A stretch of 64,000 nt of DNA from Mallotus nudiflorus (taxonomy: Eukaryota; Streptophyta; Magnoliopsida; Malpighiales; Euphorbiaceae). Position numbers and translations under genes: made by a program. Below the pieces are notes generated by a model that did not search any database, was not told the DNA's origin, and worked only from the letters and a program-made list of their open reading frames with translations. Positions 1 to 12,169 of the stretch are shown piece by piece (the stretch's first letter is position 1; the number at the start of each line of letters is the position of its first letter). Location of the stretch: NCBI GenBank assembly GCA_947683625.1, contig CANTUR010000145.1, forward strand, positions 3,055,501 to 3,119,500. The letters are read 5' to 3'.

Positions 1-189
1 TTCATTAATAATCAAAGTATTTACATCAGGACTTTAGGAATAAAGTGTCATTTTTTAGGGAATTCAAAACAACTATAAGGTTTTATTAACCTTTTTAGGG
101 AATTCAAAATAATACCAAAGATTGCTCTCACCAACCAAAAAGAAAACATAAATAAATAATGGAAATTGAAACTATTATTTTAATTTAAA

Positions 190-1180
190 GATAGCTTACT
201 GAAAAAATTTCTTAAGATTTTCCACATTCCAAGTTCTTAGTAAGTCTCTACCTGCCATAGTCTGTAGCTTGTAAGTACCTGGTCTAACTACTTTAATGAT
301 CTTGTAGGGACCTTCCTAATTGGCTCCTAATTTTGCAATACCTGTATCTCCTTTAGTGATTTTTGTTTTCCTCATTACTAGGTCCCCTTCAGAAAAAATT
401 CTTTTCTTAACCTTCTAATTATGATACTTAACCATCTTTTACCTGTAAGCTACCATTCAAACTACTGCTTACTTTTGCTTTGCCTTTAGAAGCCTAAGTT
501 TATTTTTAGAGCTTCTTCATTCTGTAGCCCATGAAAGTGCATGACTTGATAATTGGGAACTTTCAATTCCATAAGTATGACTGCTTTAGTTCCATAAGTC
601 AATGAAAAAGGTGTTTTGCCTATAGAGGATTGAGGTGTAGTTCTGTAAACCCACAAGATGCTATATAGCTCATCCACTCATAAGCCTTTAGCTTGATTAA
701 GCCTTTTCTTGAGGCCTTATAGGATGGTTCCATTAGTAACTTCTGCCATTTCGTTAGTTTATGGATAAACTACAAAAGAGAAACGTAACTCAATATTAAG
801 ATCATCATAGAAATCTTTGAAAGTCTCACAATCAAATTGCTTTCCATTATATATGATTAATATGTGACGTATTCTGAATCAATAGATGATGTTTTTATAA
901 AAAAAAAAGTCTTTGATTTTACCTGGTGTAATGGTGGCTAAAGGTTCAACTTCCACCCATTTAGTGAAATGATATATGGCTATCACCAGGAACTTTCTTT
1001 GAGCTGTGGCAATAGGAAAAAAACCTAAGATGTCCATACCCCACTAGGCAAAAGGCCAAACGCTATTAATTGGTCTCTAATTTACTATAGGTTGATGCAT
1101 AACTCTACAGAAGCTTTAACATTTTCTATACCTTTTGACCAGCTCTTTGGCTTTTTGAGCATTATAGGCCAAAAGTACCC
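190..1180 (-). pseudogene. Integrase of the Tat-like element, decayed
   Basis: In element orientation the catalytic-core end reads WVYRTTPQSSIGKTPFSLTYG (486-677), a Ty3/gypsy integrase signature. It is followed at about 190-440 by a GPY/F-type C-terminal segment with motifs like GDLVMRK, WEGPYKI and PGTYKLQ. The upstream half (about 700-1180) is recognisable only in short pieces because of stops and shifts. The enzyme would insert element cDNA into host DNA; this copy cannot be expressed whole. No chromodomain is seen after the GPY/F segment, which fits Tat rather than a chromovirus. Confidence 0.7.
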
Positions 1181-1432
1181 TTATGGGGATGCTTTTCTTA
1201 CTAAAGAGTTTGCAGCTTTGTGAGCTTTATAGATGCCTTGATGTATTTCTATTAAAATATAGGCACTTTTATCTGCAGAAATGCATCTCAACCATGGTTA
1301 GTTATAAGATATTTATACAAAATTCCATCTATAAAGGAATAGTTGGCAGATTTATAAATGATTTTCTTAGCTTCCCTATCTTCCATAGGGAGAATACCTT
1401 AAGATAAGAAATTGATTATTGGAGTCATCCAA

Positions 1433-2000
1433 TTATCTCTTACATATGTTACAAGAACTTATTGTTCTTCTGTATTTGGATGCCACACAATTTCTTTTAA
1501 AAACACCTTTGGGAGGTTGTGCATCTAAGGTTGCTATTTTTTCCAAAATGTCTGCCTCTATGTTTTTTGCCATTGGTATATGTTCCAAGGTCCATTCTCT
1601 TATGTCTTCTTCCATTTTCTATAGCAATTGTTTAACTTTCATTAAATATTTTATCATTATGGCTCTTTTACTGAAAAGTTTCCTTTTACGTGATTAGCCA
1701 CAAGTTAAGAGTTATAATGTATCACCAAGCATTTTGCACACACTTCCTTAGTTATAGATAACCTTGCCATAAGGGCTTCACATTCTACAACATTATTAGT
1801 AATAGGAAAGTTTTAATGTACCATGTACTCAATTCTAACTCATTCTGGTCCTTAGAGAATAATGTCTGCACCATCTCCTTTTACACCTATAACTCCATCT
1901 ACATAAAGCTTCCATTCTCGTTTGTTTGCTACCTGCTGCTCTATCGCTTCTTTCTATAAGTCTAACATTTTCACTATAAAGTCAGCTAGGACTTAAGCCT
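1433..2000 (-). pseudogene. Second RNase H-like segment of the Tat-like element
   Basis: The minus strand encodes a KLYVDGVIGVKGDGADIIL-like stretch near 1850-1910, resembling the DGASN-type start of the extra RNase H in Tat-lineage elements. Downstream, at 1433-1615, lies EWTLEHIPMAKNIEADILEK, which matches the end of that domain (the usual N-x-x-AD motif). In-frame stops separate the two parts. I know the family layout from established knowledge; the assignment rests on these short motifs and on the position between RT/RNase H and integrase. Confidence 0.6.
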
Positions 2001-2249
2001 TCAATGCTTTTATTGGCTCATATTGAATATCAAATTCTTCAAGTCTGATTGCCCATTTTATAAGTCTTCTAGAGGTTAGCTTTCTATAACACCTTTTATA
2101 GTGGCACATTCGTCCTAATAATAATTGTAAATGCTTGAAAGTAAGGCCTGAGTCTTATTGCTAAAGTTACAATTGCATATGCTATCTTTTCAACAATTGG
2201 GTACCGTTGTTCAACACCTTTTAATAGTTTAAACACATAGTAGATGGGC

Positions 2250-3418
2250 ATCTACTCATCATCCTCCTCCCTAACTAACACTGAAGTAATAGTATCATTA
2301 GTGGCAAATAAATATAAATGCAAGACTTCACCTTGATTAAGTATGCTTAGTAAAGGTGGGGAGTTAAGGAATTTCTTCAAGTCTTTAAAAGCCTGTTGAC
2401 ATTCATTTGTCCATATAAAGTTCTTTAGGTCTTTCAACGCCTGGAAAAAGGGTATGCACCTTTTACCTGAATAGTTATTGAACCTTCCTATGGCTGTAAT
2501 CCTTCCATTTAGCTTTTAAAATTCATTAATTTTTTTGGGGGTCTCATATTGATGATAGCTTGAATCTTTTTCGAATTTTCCTATATGCCCATATGTGAAA
2601 CCATAAAACCTAAAAATTTACCTGCTATAACACTGAAAGTGCATTTCTTTGGGTTCAATTTCATCCTATATTTTGAGAGCACCTTAAATACTTGACGTAA
2701 GTTATTGGCGTGATCTTTTGCCTTCAGACTCTTAATGATCATATCATCTACATAAACTTCCACAGATCTTCCTATCATGTCTTTGAAGAGTATGTTTACC
2801 AACATTTAGTAAGTAGCTCCAGCATTCTTCAGGCTAAAAGGCATTACCTGAGAGTAATATATGCCTTTATCAGTTATGAAGATTGTTTTGGCTTGATATT
2901 CTTTGCACATTAGGATTTGATGATATCTAGTAAATGCATCTACAAAGCTATAGAGTTCATAACCTGTGATAGAATCAATAAGCTGATCTATATTAGGAAG
3001 AAGATAATAATCTTTTGGACATGCTTTATTTAGATATGTGAAATCAACATAAAGTCACCATTTGCCATTAAGTTTTTTTACCAATATCACGTTGGCCAAC
3101 CATTAAGGGTAAAAAATTTCCCTTATGAAGCCTGCATTTTTTAATTTATTAATTTCAATAGATGACTACATACCTTTCAAGGGCATGATTCCATTTTTTC
3201 TGGATCACAGGTGTGGTCTAGGGATCGACATTTAACCTATGGCATATTAGGTATAGGCTTATACTTGTGATATCATATAGGTCCCAGGCAAATGCTGATT
3301 CATTTGTATTTAAGATTTCTTGAATTTGATCTCTCATATGCTCTTGTAAAAATGAGCAAATAAAAAGTTTTTTCCCTATAGCTGAAAGTATTAGCCTAGT
3401 ATTAACTCTCTTTGGCAC
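2250..3418 (-). pseudogene. Reverse transcriptase and first RNase H of the Tat-like element
   Basis: The catalytic RT motif YVDD is at about 2743-2754, within FKDMIGRSVEVYVDDMIIKS, followed by the palm/thumb piece LNPKKCTFSV...FLGFMVS. The connection/RNase H start WTNECQQAFKDLKKFL lies at 2252-2437. The N-terminal RT region (3218-3418) includes ESAFAWDLYDI, the usual lead-in. Stops and frameshifts between these blocks prevent a full-length enzyme. The domain order and spacing agree with an undeleted though dead pol. Confidence 0.8.
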
Positions 3419-3442
3419 ATCTAAAGTCTCTATAGTTAGGGA

Positions 3443-3871
3443 TTATGAAGCATCTTTCAACATATACAGGTAGGCTTCTTTTATTGCCTTTTGATTTCGT
3501 CTGACCATAACTACTCCAGTTTTTATATGTATCTTCTTGCACCCTACATCATTGAGAATCGGCCTTCCAATAATTGCATTATAAGAGAAAGGGATGTCAA
3601 TAATCATAAATTCTTCCTTGAATCTCTTGACATGCTCTTCATCTCTTAACTCAACTGTCAGGGCTGTGGCTCCTTGTATAAGCACTTATTTTCCTCCTAA
3701 TCCAATGAGAGGAGTGTAGACTGGTTGAAGCTTATTAGGACTTAAACCTAAAGCTATATACACTTCTAGAGTTAATAGATTTACCACACTTCTATCATCA
3801 ACTAACATTCTTTTTAATACAAATTTTTCAACCATACCTTCCACCACAAATATAATTTCCTGTAGGTCCAT
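3443..3871 (-). pseudogene. Aspartic protease of the Tat-like element
   Basis: The segment 3686-3871 encodes MLVDDRSVVNLLTLEVYIAL, aligned with the protease active-site region (usually D-x-G-S followed by N-I/L). Here the Gly-Ser pair reads Arg-Ser, so the active site is probably lost. The distal segment (3443-3685) has FSYNAIIGRPILNDV, the characteristic Tat/Athila protease end. A stop codon separates the two halves. The protease would process the gag-pol polyprotein. Confidence 0.7.
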
Positions 3872-4094
3872 AAATACCCTTTTGGTAAGAATGCTAGTGA
3901 TAAACCTTGCTTAAACAGAGTTGCCATTTGGGAAAATGAGGTAATAAACCCTTCATCCAGCCCTAGATACCATTCTTGAGCCACATCTTTCAAAGTGGTA
4001 GGGAACACTTTATACAACAATGCCTCCTTCAAAGTATGGAGATACGTCACGACATAGAATTTTGCCAAATGACTCCAAGGATTGGAAGTTCATC
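3814..4094 (-). pseudogene. Gag core piece of the Tat-like element, cut at 4094
   Basis: Encodes YKVFPTTLKDVAQEWYLGL and then SFSQMATLF, the standard plant Ty3 gag pattern (FP-x-L-K-x-A-x-x-W-x-x-x-L). The reading stops exactly where the TGTCACGACC end of element A begins at 4095. The matching N-terminal part resumes at 22399 on the same strand beyond a duplicated TCATC, so this gene was split by a single insertion. Confidence 0.75.
4090..4094. repeat. Target site duplication of element A, left copy (TCATC)
   Basis: TCATC directly precedes TGTCACGACC at 4095. The same five bases follow the other element end (...GATATTACA) at 22394-22398. A 5-bp duplication is normal for Ty3/gypsy integrase. 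Confidence 0.9.
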
Positions 4095-6954
4095 TGTCAC
4101 GACCCAAAATAGGGGCCATGACCGGCACTAGGGAACGAGAATTCTTTTGAATCTGGAACTCGTAGCAAGTCTTAAAATAAAATAAAACACGCAATAATCA
4201 TAATAACATAAATAAAATATTTTATAGCGAAAATAAAATCATAAATAAAAATAAAATAATAATCTACCAATAAAATTAATTATACATCCTGATCTTATAT
4301 ATAAATAATCCTTTAATACAAATTCCAGTTCAAATCCTTAAAATACATAACTCACACAAATATAATACATAAACCCCATAACTATTTACAACTAATGCAG
4401 TGTCTAGATTGTAAAATAAAGCTCAGATAAGTAGTTTACATAATGAAGTCGGGGCGGAAGAAATCCGGCGTATAGGTCTGCTATTGAGGTCTGAAGACGA
4501 TGACTCCTAAAAAATAGTCAACGGAGGGGAGTTAGACCTCACTGAGTGAATTGTTATAATATATATATACATGCATAACTAAATGACAATGTACACTGTC
4601 AATAGTATATATAATAAATATATATACAAGAAAATACACACAGATGCAATAAAATCATTTTATATATTTATTGAAAATCACTGTTTATGAAGGATCAAAT
4701 AGAACCCTAGAAAACCGCAACCTCAAACAGTGTTAGACAACACTCTAGCCATACAGGCTCACTTATTCCAAATAAATTCACTTCTTCCATTTGGACAGTA
4801 GATTGGCCCCGAGACATTAAGACAACCGAGCTCCAGCAATCTGACTGTCAGTGTGATTGGCCCCGAGACACTTGGTCAATCGAGCTCCAGCAATCACACT
4901 TTCAAATCACATCTCACACCAAATCAAATCAATCCGATCAATATCCACAAACAGGTTAGCAATAAAGCCTAAATGCTATCAGTGTACCGGTACGTACTCG
5001 GTCCCAGTGCTGCCCACTAGGTAGCACGTTCTATTGATATCCTTCATTTATATATAAAACATACATTCATAAAATAAATGATGCATGATATTAATGCATG
5101 ATATTAAATAAAATAGCAACATAAACCATATATATACTAGAAATATATAAAAAATAAACTAGGTATATTTCGAGTATATATACGTCAAATAAATTCAATT
5201 TAATTATGAAATAATCTAGAAATATACTTAAAATCATTTTAAGAATAATTCATTAATAAAACATGCATATAATTTAAAATATACCAAAAATAAACCTAAG
5301 CAATAATTAAATCATTTATGCATAATTTACTAAAATAAATCATACATTTCTAAAAACTCACTATTATTACGCTCCACGAGATGGGTCTGATGGGCCTGGT
5401 CCACTAAGCCTCGGTCTCGACGCAACTAAATAAACAAACGATAACAGAAAATCAAAATAAATCTAACGGAAGTTCAAAAGACTCGATCTAGAATCTTAGA
5501 CACAGAATTAGAATAGAAATTCGACCGGGCATAACATTTTATGAGAATTCTACCAAAAATATGGCAGAACCTCCCCGGTAAAATGGACATCTCTCTACTC
5601 AAAGAGTAGAGCCGGTCCTGCAAAGCAATACACTTCAAATATACACATAACACAATCACAATCCCTCGGTCGGACTCCAAACTACAACTCACCGATCGAG
5701 ATTCACAATTCACAGAATAATACAGAACACATGAAAAATTCCAAAAATACCAAAAATGCCCATCAATACTCAAAACATAGCAAATTTAAATATTCAAATG
5801 CTAAAAATATTTATTTAACTGATAAATACACAAAAACCCTAATTTTAATAAAATATTATTAAAAATCGATAATTCTCAATAAATTCATAAATATTGACCA
5901 AAATACATTTTATAAATCCAAATTACATAATTAACCCCAAAACTTACTAAAAATCGATAAAAATTCATTTATTTATAAGAATCGTTTATTAGATATAATT
6001 TGAAAATAATTTACGAAAAATAGTTTTAATTAGTTAAAAATGCTAAATAATTTGTAGAAATCATTTTTATACCTTAAATAACTATTAAAACCAATTTAAT
6101 TACATTTTTAGCCAATTTAGTGTCAAATTACCAAAATACCCCTAGTTTCATAAATTCCCTAAAATTAATAAAAAATTCACCAAAAATAGTATAATTATTC
6201 AAAATTAATTTTCTCAACATATAATTCAATAATGTCAATAAATATACCCAATTAACCAATTAATTTCACTAAAACACATAATTAACCTAATTTTCCCAAA
6301 TTTACATAAACTAAATAAATTCCAAATAAATATATAAAATTTACAAAAATTACAAATAAATTTCTAAAATACATTTCAACACTTATAATCACCATAAAAC
6401 ACAATTTCATAATTTATTTAATTAATTTTCTAAAATTAGAAAATATTAATAAAATAATAAAAAAATTCACAAAAATCAAAATAATTCCCAAAAATTCCAT
6501 AAAAATTCACAGAGCTATATTAAGCTACAAGGATCAATGTTTCTGAAGGAATTTTGCATGAATCATTGAAATCGAAGCTCAAAAAAATCAAAAACCCTAA
6601 ATGGCCGAAAATGATAAATCGAAACCTAGGGAAATCTAGACCATTTCAAGTGAAAAGAAGCTTGAAAATGGACTCACCAGAGCTCAAGCAAGAGATAGAG
6701 ACCGGTGGTGTCGAAAATGGTAGTTGAAAAGTCGACAATCAACGATGCCTTCAAGTTTCGGCTTCTCGGTTAAAACAGTATGAAACGGCGCTAGAGAAGA
6801 GAAGAGAGGGTGGCGGAGCTACTGACTGGGAAGGGCGGAGCTCAGGGTGGCACACCGTCGGCCTGAAAATGGGAGTAGTAGCGGTGAGAAGGGAGGAAGG
6901 CGATCGGGAAAAATAGAGGAAGAGGGAATGGCACGGGTTGTAATTTTTCTAAAC

Positions 6955-6957
<3 letters not shown>

Positions 6958-7018
<61 letters not shown>
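6958..7018. repeat. (TA)n microsatellite in the element A LTR
   Basis: About 60 bp of uninterrupted TA dinucleotide, adjacent to the insertion site of solo LTR B. The corresponding run in the sibling LTR (about 21866-21882) is much shorter, so the run expanded after the two LTRs were made. Confidence 0.95.
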
Positions 7019-7019
<1 letters not shown>

Positions 7020-7028
7020 CTAGAAGAC

Positions 7029-7489
7029 TGTAATATCCCGAGTTTTTAAATATTTTTATACTGCATCGGGATATGCAGTATTAATAATTTTGTATGTAAT
7101 CATGATATTTTTATGAGTTTATTATTTGATTAAAACTAATTTTAATTATTTTATATTATTTTAAGTACTTTACGTAAAATTTTCCCGGGAATTGTATTTT
7201 CAGGGAAATTGACAAGTAAATAATTTAATATTAATTATTTTAAATATATTTATGAATTTGCATGAGTCCATGCTTTAATTTTAAGGGTCATATTAAAATA
7301 TATACATATACATATACACATTTAAATTAAATTAGGGTTATTTTTATTAAATTATATTATATTATATAGTTTAATGATAATTAAATGTGTATTATATGTG
7401 TATATGTATATATATTAATTATTTTTAAATTATGTGGTGTGAGATTAATTTGAGTATAATATTATAGTATTATAGTAAAAATTATTAAA

Positions 7490-7571
<82 letters not shown>

Positions 7572-10331
7572 AAATTTACGAGTTATGCCCCCGACCCCTC
7601 CTTCTTCTTCTCCGATCATTCCTTCCCTCACCCACTGCCTATCACGCCGTTTCATCACCGTCGGTGTGCCTCTCGGCGTGCTACCGTCTTCCCCAGCCAG
7701 CCTCGCTGTCTTTTCTTCCTTCTCTAACGCCGTTTGAAGCTCGAAATCGCCGAAAAGCTGAAACTCATCTCCATCATCAATCACAGTGATTTTGGCCACC
7801 GTTTTTGACACTGCCGATATCTATCTTCTCCTTGAGCTCCGGTGAGTGTGATTTCAAGCTTTGTTTCACTTAAAATGGTCTAGATTTCCCTAGGTTTCGA
7901 TTTTTCAATTTCGGCCTATTAGAGTTTTTGATTTTTTTTGAGCTTCAATTTGATTGATTCATGAAAACTTCCTTCACAAAATTTGATCCTTGTAGCTCAA
8001 TCTATACTCTGTAATTTTTGTGGAATTTTTGAAATTTATTTTGATTTTTGGGTATTTTTTATTATTTTATAAATATTTTCTAATTTTCGAAAATTAAGTA
8101 ATTAAATTATGAAATTATATTTTATGGTGATTATAGGTGTTGAAATGAATTATAAAAATTTATTTGTAATTTTTTTGAATTTTTATGTATTTATTTTGAA
8201 TTTATTTAGTTTATGTAATTTTGAAAAAATAGGGTTAATTATGTGTTTAATTGAAATAAATTGGTTAATTGAGTATATTTATTGATATTATTGAAATATA
8301 TGTTTAGAGAATTAATTTTGAGTAATTGTATTAGTTTTGGTGAATTTTTGGATTTATTTTAGTAAATTTATATATATAGGGGTATTTTGGTAATTTTACA
8401 CTAAATTGGCTAAAAATGTAATTAAGTAGGTTTTAATAGTTATTTAGGGTATAAAAATGATTTTTACAAATTATTTAGTATTTTTAACTAATTAAAACTA
8501 TTTTTTGTAAATTATTTTCAAATTACATATAATATACAATTTTTTTCTAATAAAATGAGTTTTTATCGGTTTTTACTGTGTTTAAGGATAAATTACGTAA
8601 TTTCTACTTATAAAATGTATTTTTATTATATAAGGGGATTTTTGATATTTTGTGAATATTCCGTGAATTGTGAACCTCGGTCGATGATTTGTAATTTGGA
8701 GTCCGACGGAGGGATTTTGGTTATGAATATTGTGTTATTTCGAAGTGTATTTCTTTGCAGGACCGGCTCTACTCTTTGAGTAGAGATATGTCCATTTTAC
8801 AGGGGAGGTTCTGTAGGATTTTTGGTAGAATTATCATAAAACGTGATGTCCGGTCGAGCTCTAATCCTAATTCTATGTCTAGTATTTTAGATCGAGTCTT
8901 TAGAATTTGTGTTAGATTTATTCTGATTCCTATCATTATTTGTTTGTTTAGTTGCGCTAAAACTGAGGCCTAGTGAACCAGGCCCGTCGGACCCATCTCG
9001 AGGGGCACAATAAATAGTGAGTTGTTATTTTATATATATATATGCTCTAGGGTGCATGATTTTAGAAATATATGTTTTATTTTGATTAAATATGCATAAA
9101 TGATTTAATTAGTACTTAAGTTTATTTTTGGTTTATTTTTGATATAGTTTAAATTATATGCATGCTTTATTAAACATTTATATTTAAAATGTTTTTAAAT
9201 ATATTTCTAGTTTATTTGTAATTATATTGGATTTATTTGAAGTATATATACTTGAAATATACCTGGTTTACTTTTGGTATATTTCTAGTATATATATGGT
9301 TTATGTTGAGATTTTATTCAATTACATGCATCATTTATTTTTATGAATGTATGTTTTATATTTAAAATGAAGGATATCAATAGAACGCGCTACCTAGTAG
9401 GCAGCACTAGGATCGAGTACGTACCGGTATGCTGATAGCATTTAGGCTATAATACTAACCTATTTGTGGATTATGATTGGATTGATTGGATTTGATTTAA
9501 TGTGTGAGATATGATTTGGCAGTATGATTATTGGAGCTCAGTTGACCAAGTGTCTCGAGGCCAATCACACTGACAGTCAGACTGCTGGAGCTCGATTGAC
9601 TTAGTGTCTCGGGGCGAGTCTACTGTCCAAATGGAACAAGTGAATATATTTGGAATAAGTGAGCTTGTATGGCTAGAGTGTTGTCTAACATTGTTTGGAG
9701 GTTGCGCTTTTCTAGGGTTCTATTTGATCCTTCATAAGCAGTGATTTTCAATATAGATATATATAAAATGATTTTATTGCATTTGCGTGTATTTGCTTGT
9801 ATATATATATTTATTATATATACTATTGACTGTGTGCATTGCCACTTAGTTATGCATGTATATATATTATAGCAATTCACTCAGTGAGGTCTGACTCCCC
9901 TCCGTTGACTATTTTTCAGGAGAGTCATCGTCATCAGACCTTAGTAGCCGACCTGTACGCCGGATTTCTTCCGCCCCGGCTCTATTATGTAAACTGCTCA
10001 CCTGAGTTTTTATTATTAATCTAGACACTGCAGTAGTTGTAAAAATTGAAAAAGGATATTGTATTATATTGGTATGAGTTATGTACTTTAAATATTTGAA
10101 CTGGATTTGTATTAAAAGTATATTTATATATATGAGATGAGTTATTGATTTAAATCCCGTGGTGGATTATTATTTAATTATTTATGATTTTATTTCCACT
10201 GTAGAATATTTTAATTATGTTATTATAATTATTGCATGTTTTAATTTATTTTAAGGCTTGATACGGGTTCCGAATTCAAAAGAATTCTTGTTCCCTAGCG
10301 CCGGTCATGACCCCAATTTTGGGTAGTGACA
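7029..10331 (+). mobile_element. Solo LTR B (family 1, plus orientation) inside the element A LTR
   Basis: Starts TGTAATATCC at 7029 and ends ...GTAGTGACA at 10331, 3.3 kb, with no internal coding region. It is in opposite orientation to the LTR that contains it. It carries the CTCTACTC/GAGTAGAG hairpin (8767-8785), splice-like signals GGTGAGT (7841) and TTTCTTTGCAG (ending 8760), and the GAGGTCTGA hairpin at about 9885. The flanks do not show a clean 5-bp duplication (AAGAC on the left, AATAA on the right). Solo LTRs normally arise by recombination between the two LTRs of one element; the imperfect flanks leave inter-element recombination open. Confidence 0.85.
7491..7561. repeat. (TTA)n-(TA)n compound microsatellite in solo LTR B
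   Basis: About 48 bp of TTA/TAT repeats runs directly into about 22 bp of TA repeats. It sits where the element at 51671 has its long pyrimidine tract, upstream of the GC-rich exon-like block. Confidence 0.9.
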
Positions 10332-10391
10332 AATAACTTATATTATAGTATAATAATATTATATTCCAAATAAAATGCTCACCACATGTTT

Positions 10392-10392
<1 letters not shown>

Positions 10393-10434
<42 letters not shown>
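10393..10434. repeat. (AT)n microsatellite in the element A LTR
   Basis: About 40 bp of AT dinucleotide in the right-hand part of the 3' LTR of element A. The sibling LTR has a longer run at about 21970-22026. Confidence 0.9.
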
Positions 10435-10437
<3 letters not shown>

Positions 10438-10683
10438 AAATAAAATCATGTATGGAATCATGCAATTATTAAAACGGACTAATGTAAATAATAAATATTT
10501 ATTTAGGTTTTAATTTTCCAAAAAATAAAATTCTCGAAAAATTTTTACGTAAAGAACTTAAAATAATTAAAAATGACTTTAATAAATAACAACTCATTAA
10601 ATAATAATAAATATATATATAAATTTATTAATATTGCATATCCCGATGCAGTTTAAAATTATCTAAAAACTCGGGATATTATA

Positions 10684-10701
10684 GTCTTCCCTCCTTACAA
10701 G
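10684..10701 (-). other. Polypurine tract of element A
   Basis: On the minus strand the bases before the 3' LTR read CTTGTAAGGAGGGAAGAC, the purine-rich primer for plus-strand DNA synthesis. The same place in the complete element reads AAGGGGGGGAGAC at 59877-59889. Confidence 0.75.
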
Positions 10702-10739
10702 AATTCATCCACGAATTCTAGAAAAGAATAATTACAATA

Positions 10740-12169
10740 TCAAGAAGGGAAGAGATATAGGTAAGAAGCTCGCATCTCAGCTTCAATCTCCCATGTATGC
10801 TCCTCAACTCTGTTGCTACGCCATAGAACCTTGACCATCGGAATTTGCTTCGATCGTAACTGTCGAACTTGATAATCAACGATCACCACAAGTTCTTCCA
10901 TAAATGTTAGATCTTTATTCACTTCCACACTGTTGGGCTGCAACACGTGTGAAGTGTCTGAGACATACTTCCTCAACATCGAGATATGAAACACCAGATG
11001 CACTTAAGACATACTCAGGGGCAAAGCCAACCGATATGCAATAGTGCCAACTCTTTCCAGAATCTCGAACGGTCTGATATATCTCGGTGCTAACTTACCC
11101 TTCTTGCCAAATCTCACAACACCCTTCATTGGAGACACCTTCAGGTCTCCAACCTGAAACTCTACATCTCTACGCCTAGGATCCGCATAGCTCTTTTGTC
11201 TGATAACTGCGGTCTCTAATCTGTGCTGGATCACGATGACTTTCTCTACAGCATCCTGAACCGTCTCAGGTCCAGTCAAAGCTCTCTCACCAATCTCATC
11301 CCAACTCAGAGGGGATCTACACTTCCTTCCATATAACGCCTCATATGGTGCCATGCCAATACTGCTATGGTAGCTGTTATTATATGCAAACTCGACAAGT
11401 GGAAAATGATCATCCCAGCTACCTCCTAAATCCAAGACACAAATTCTCAATATATCTTCCAGTGTCTGGATTATCCTCTTAGACTGACCATCTATCTGAG
11501 GATGAAAAGCAGTACTGAAATCCAACCTAGTGCCCATCGCTTGCTACAACTTTTGCTAAAAATATGAGGTAAACACTGAACCTCTGTCTGACACAATGGA
11601 CACAGGTACTCCATGAAGGCACACAATATGCTTCACATACAGCTTCGCCAATCTAGCTACAGAATAGGTGGCTTTCACAGGCAAGAAATGTGTAGACTTA
11701 GTCAACCTATCTACAATCACCCAGATGGAATCGTATCCATCCTTAGAATGAGGTAAACCAACCATAAAATCCATAGCTATCCTTTCCCACTTCCACTCAG
11801 GAATAGGAAAAGGCTGAAGCTTCCTAGAAGGCTTCTGGTGTTCAGCTTTCACTTGCTGACACGTCAAGCACTTAGCAATATAATCAGTGACATCCTTCTT
11901 CAGTCCGTCCCACCAGTACAAATCTCTAATACTGTGGTACATCTTAGTGACACCCCGACGTACGCTACAAGGTATAGAATGTGCCTCCTTTAGGATCTCT
12001 TCTCTTAAATTATCCACATCAGGAACACACAATCTACCACTGATCCACAATACACCATTATCATCGAGTGTGAAATTAGTGAACTTCCCTGCTCGAACAT
12101 TCTCTGCAAGCTCTTCTAGAATAGGATCTCAACTCTGAGCTACCTTAATCCTATCCCTCAGTACAAATC
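10740..12169 (-). pseudogene. Integrase and chromodomain of element A, decayed
   Basis: Minus-strand translation gives a zinc-binding region (the HSIPCSVRRG segment keeps the first His but has RRG where the relative at 58600 has HPG, and CLTCQQVK keeps both Cys). The catalytic core follows (IAMDFMVGLP and IVSDRGSVF with the two Asp, then DGQSKR where the family has DGQSE, so the third acidic residue is changed to Lys). A GPY/F segment (RPFEILERVGTIAYRL) and a C-terminal chromodomain (QVRQLRSKQIPMVKVLWRS...) come last. Stops lie at the catalytic-core end and before the chromodomain. In chromoviruses the chromodomain directs integration to heterochromatin. The gene continues at 15451 beyond solo LTR C. 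Confidence 0.85.
12165..12169. repeat. Target duplication of solo LTR C, left copy (AAATC)
   Basis: AAATC stands before TGTCACGACC at 12170; AGATC follows the right LTR end at 15451-15455. One base differs. The homologous site in the complete element (about 58405) supports AGATC as the original. Confidence 0.75.

Larger units (their letters stand above)
1..4094 (-). mobile_element. Tat-like Ty3/gypsy retrotransposon, 3' part (gag end, PR, RT, RNase H, integrase)
   Basis: Read on the minus strand from 4094 down to about 190, the translation gives, in order, a gag piece, an aspartic protease, a reverse transcriptase with YVDD, a first RNase H, a second RNase H-like segment and an integrase ending in a GPY/F-like tail. 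This is the Ty3/gypsy order. The second RNase H between the first one and integrase points to the Tat lineage. Every domain carries stops and frameshifts, so the copy is long dead. The gag gene is cut at 4094 by element A and continues at 22394-22932. The 3' LTR would lie to the left of the window; bases 1-180 hold only AT-rich sequence that I cannot assign. Confidence 0.85.
4095..10683 (-). repeat. Element A 3' LTR (family 1), split by solo LTR B
   Basis: The LTR begins TGTCACGACC at 4095 and ends GGGATATTATA at 10683 (the sibling LTR ends TTACA). Bases 7029-10331 are a foreign solo LTR, so the LTR proper is about 3.29 kb. It shares the blocks of all family-1 LTRs here: the GACCTCACTGAGTGAATTG block, the double CCGAGACAC motif, the GTACCGGTAC palindrome, the CTCTACTCAAAGAGTAGAG hairpin, and an A/T-rich half. 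A long TA run occupies 6958-7018 immediately left of the nested insertion. Confidence 0.88.

Noticed and set aside
7536..7811. Open frame of 91 residues on the minus strand
   Set aside because: It lies within solo LTR B, runs into the TA microsatellite and has no relative outside LTR copies; it is an accidental reading of the GC-rich block.
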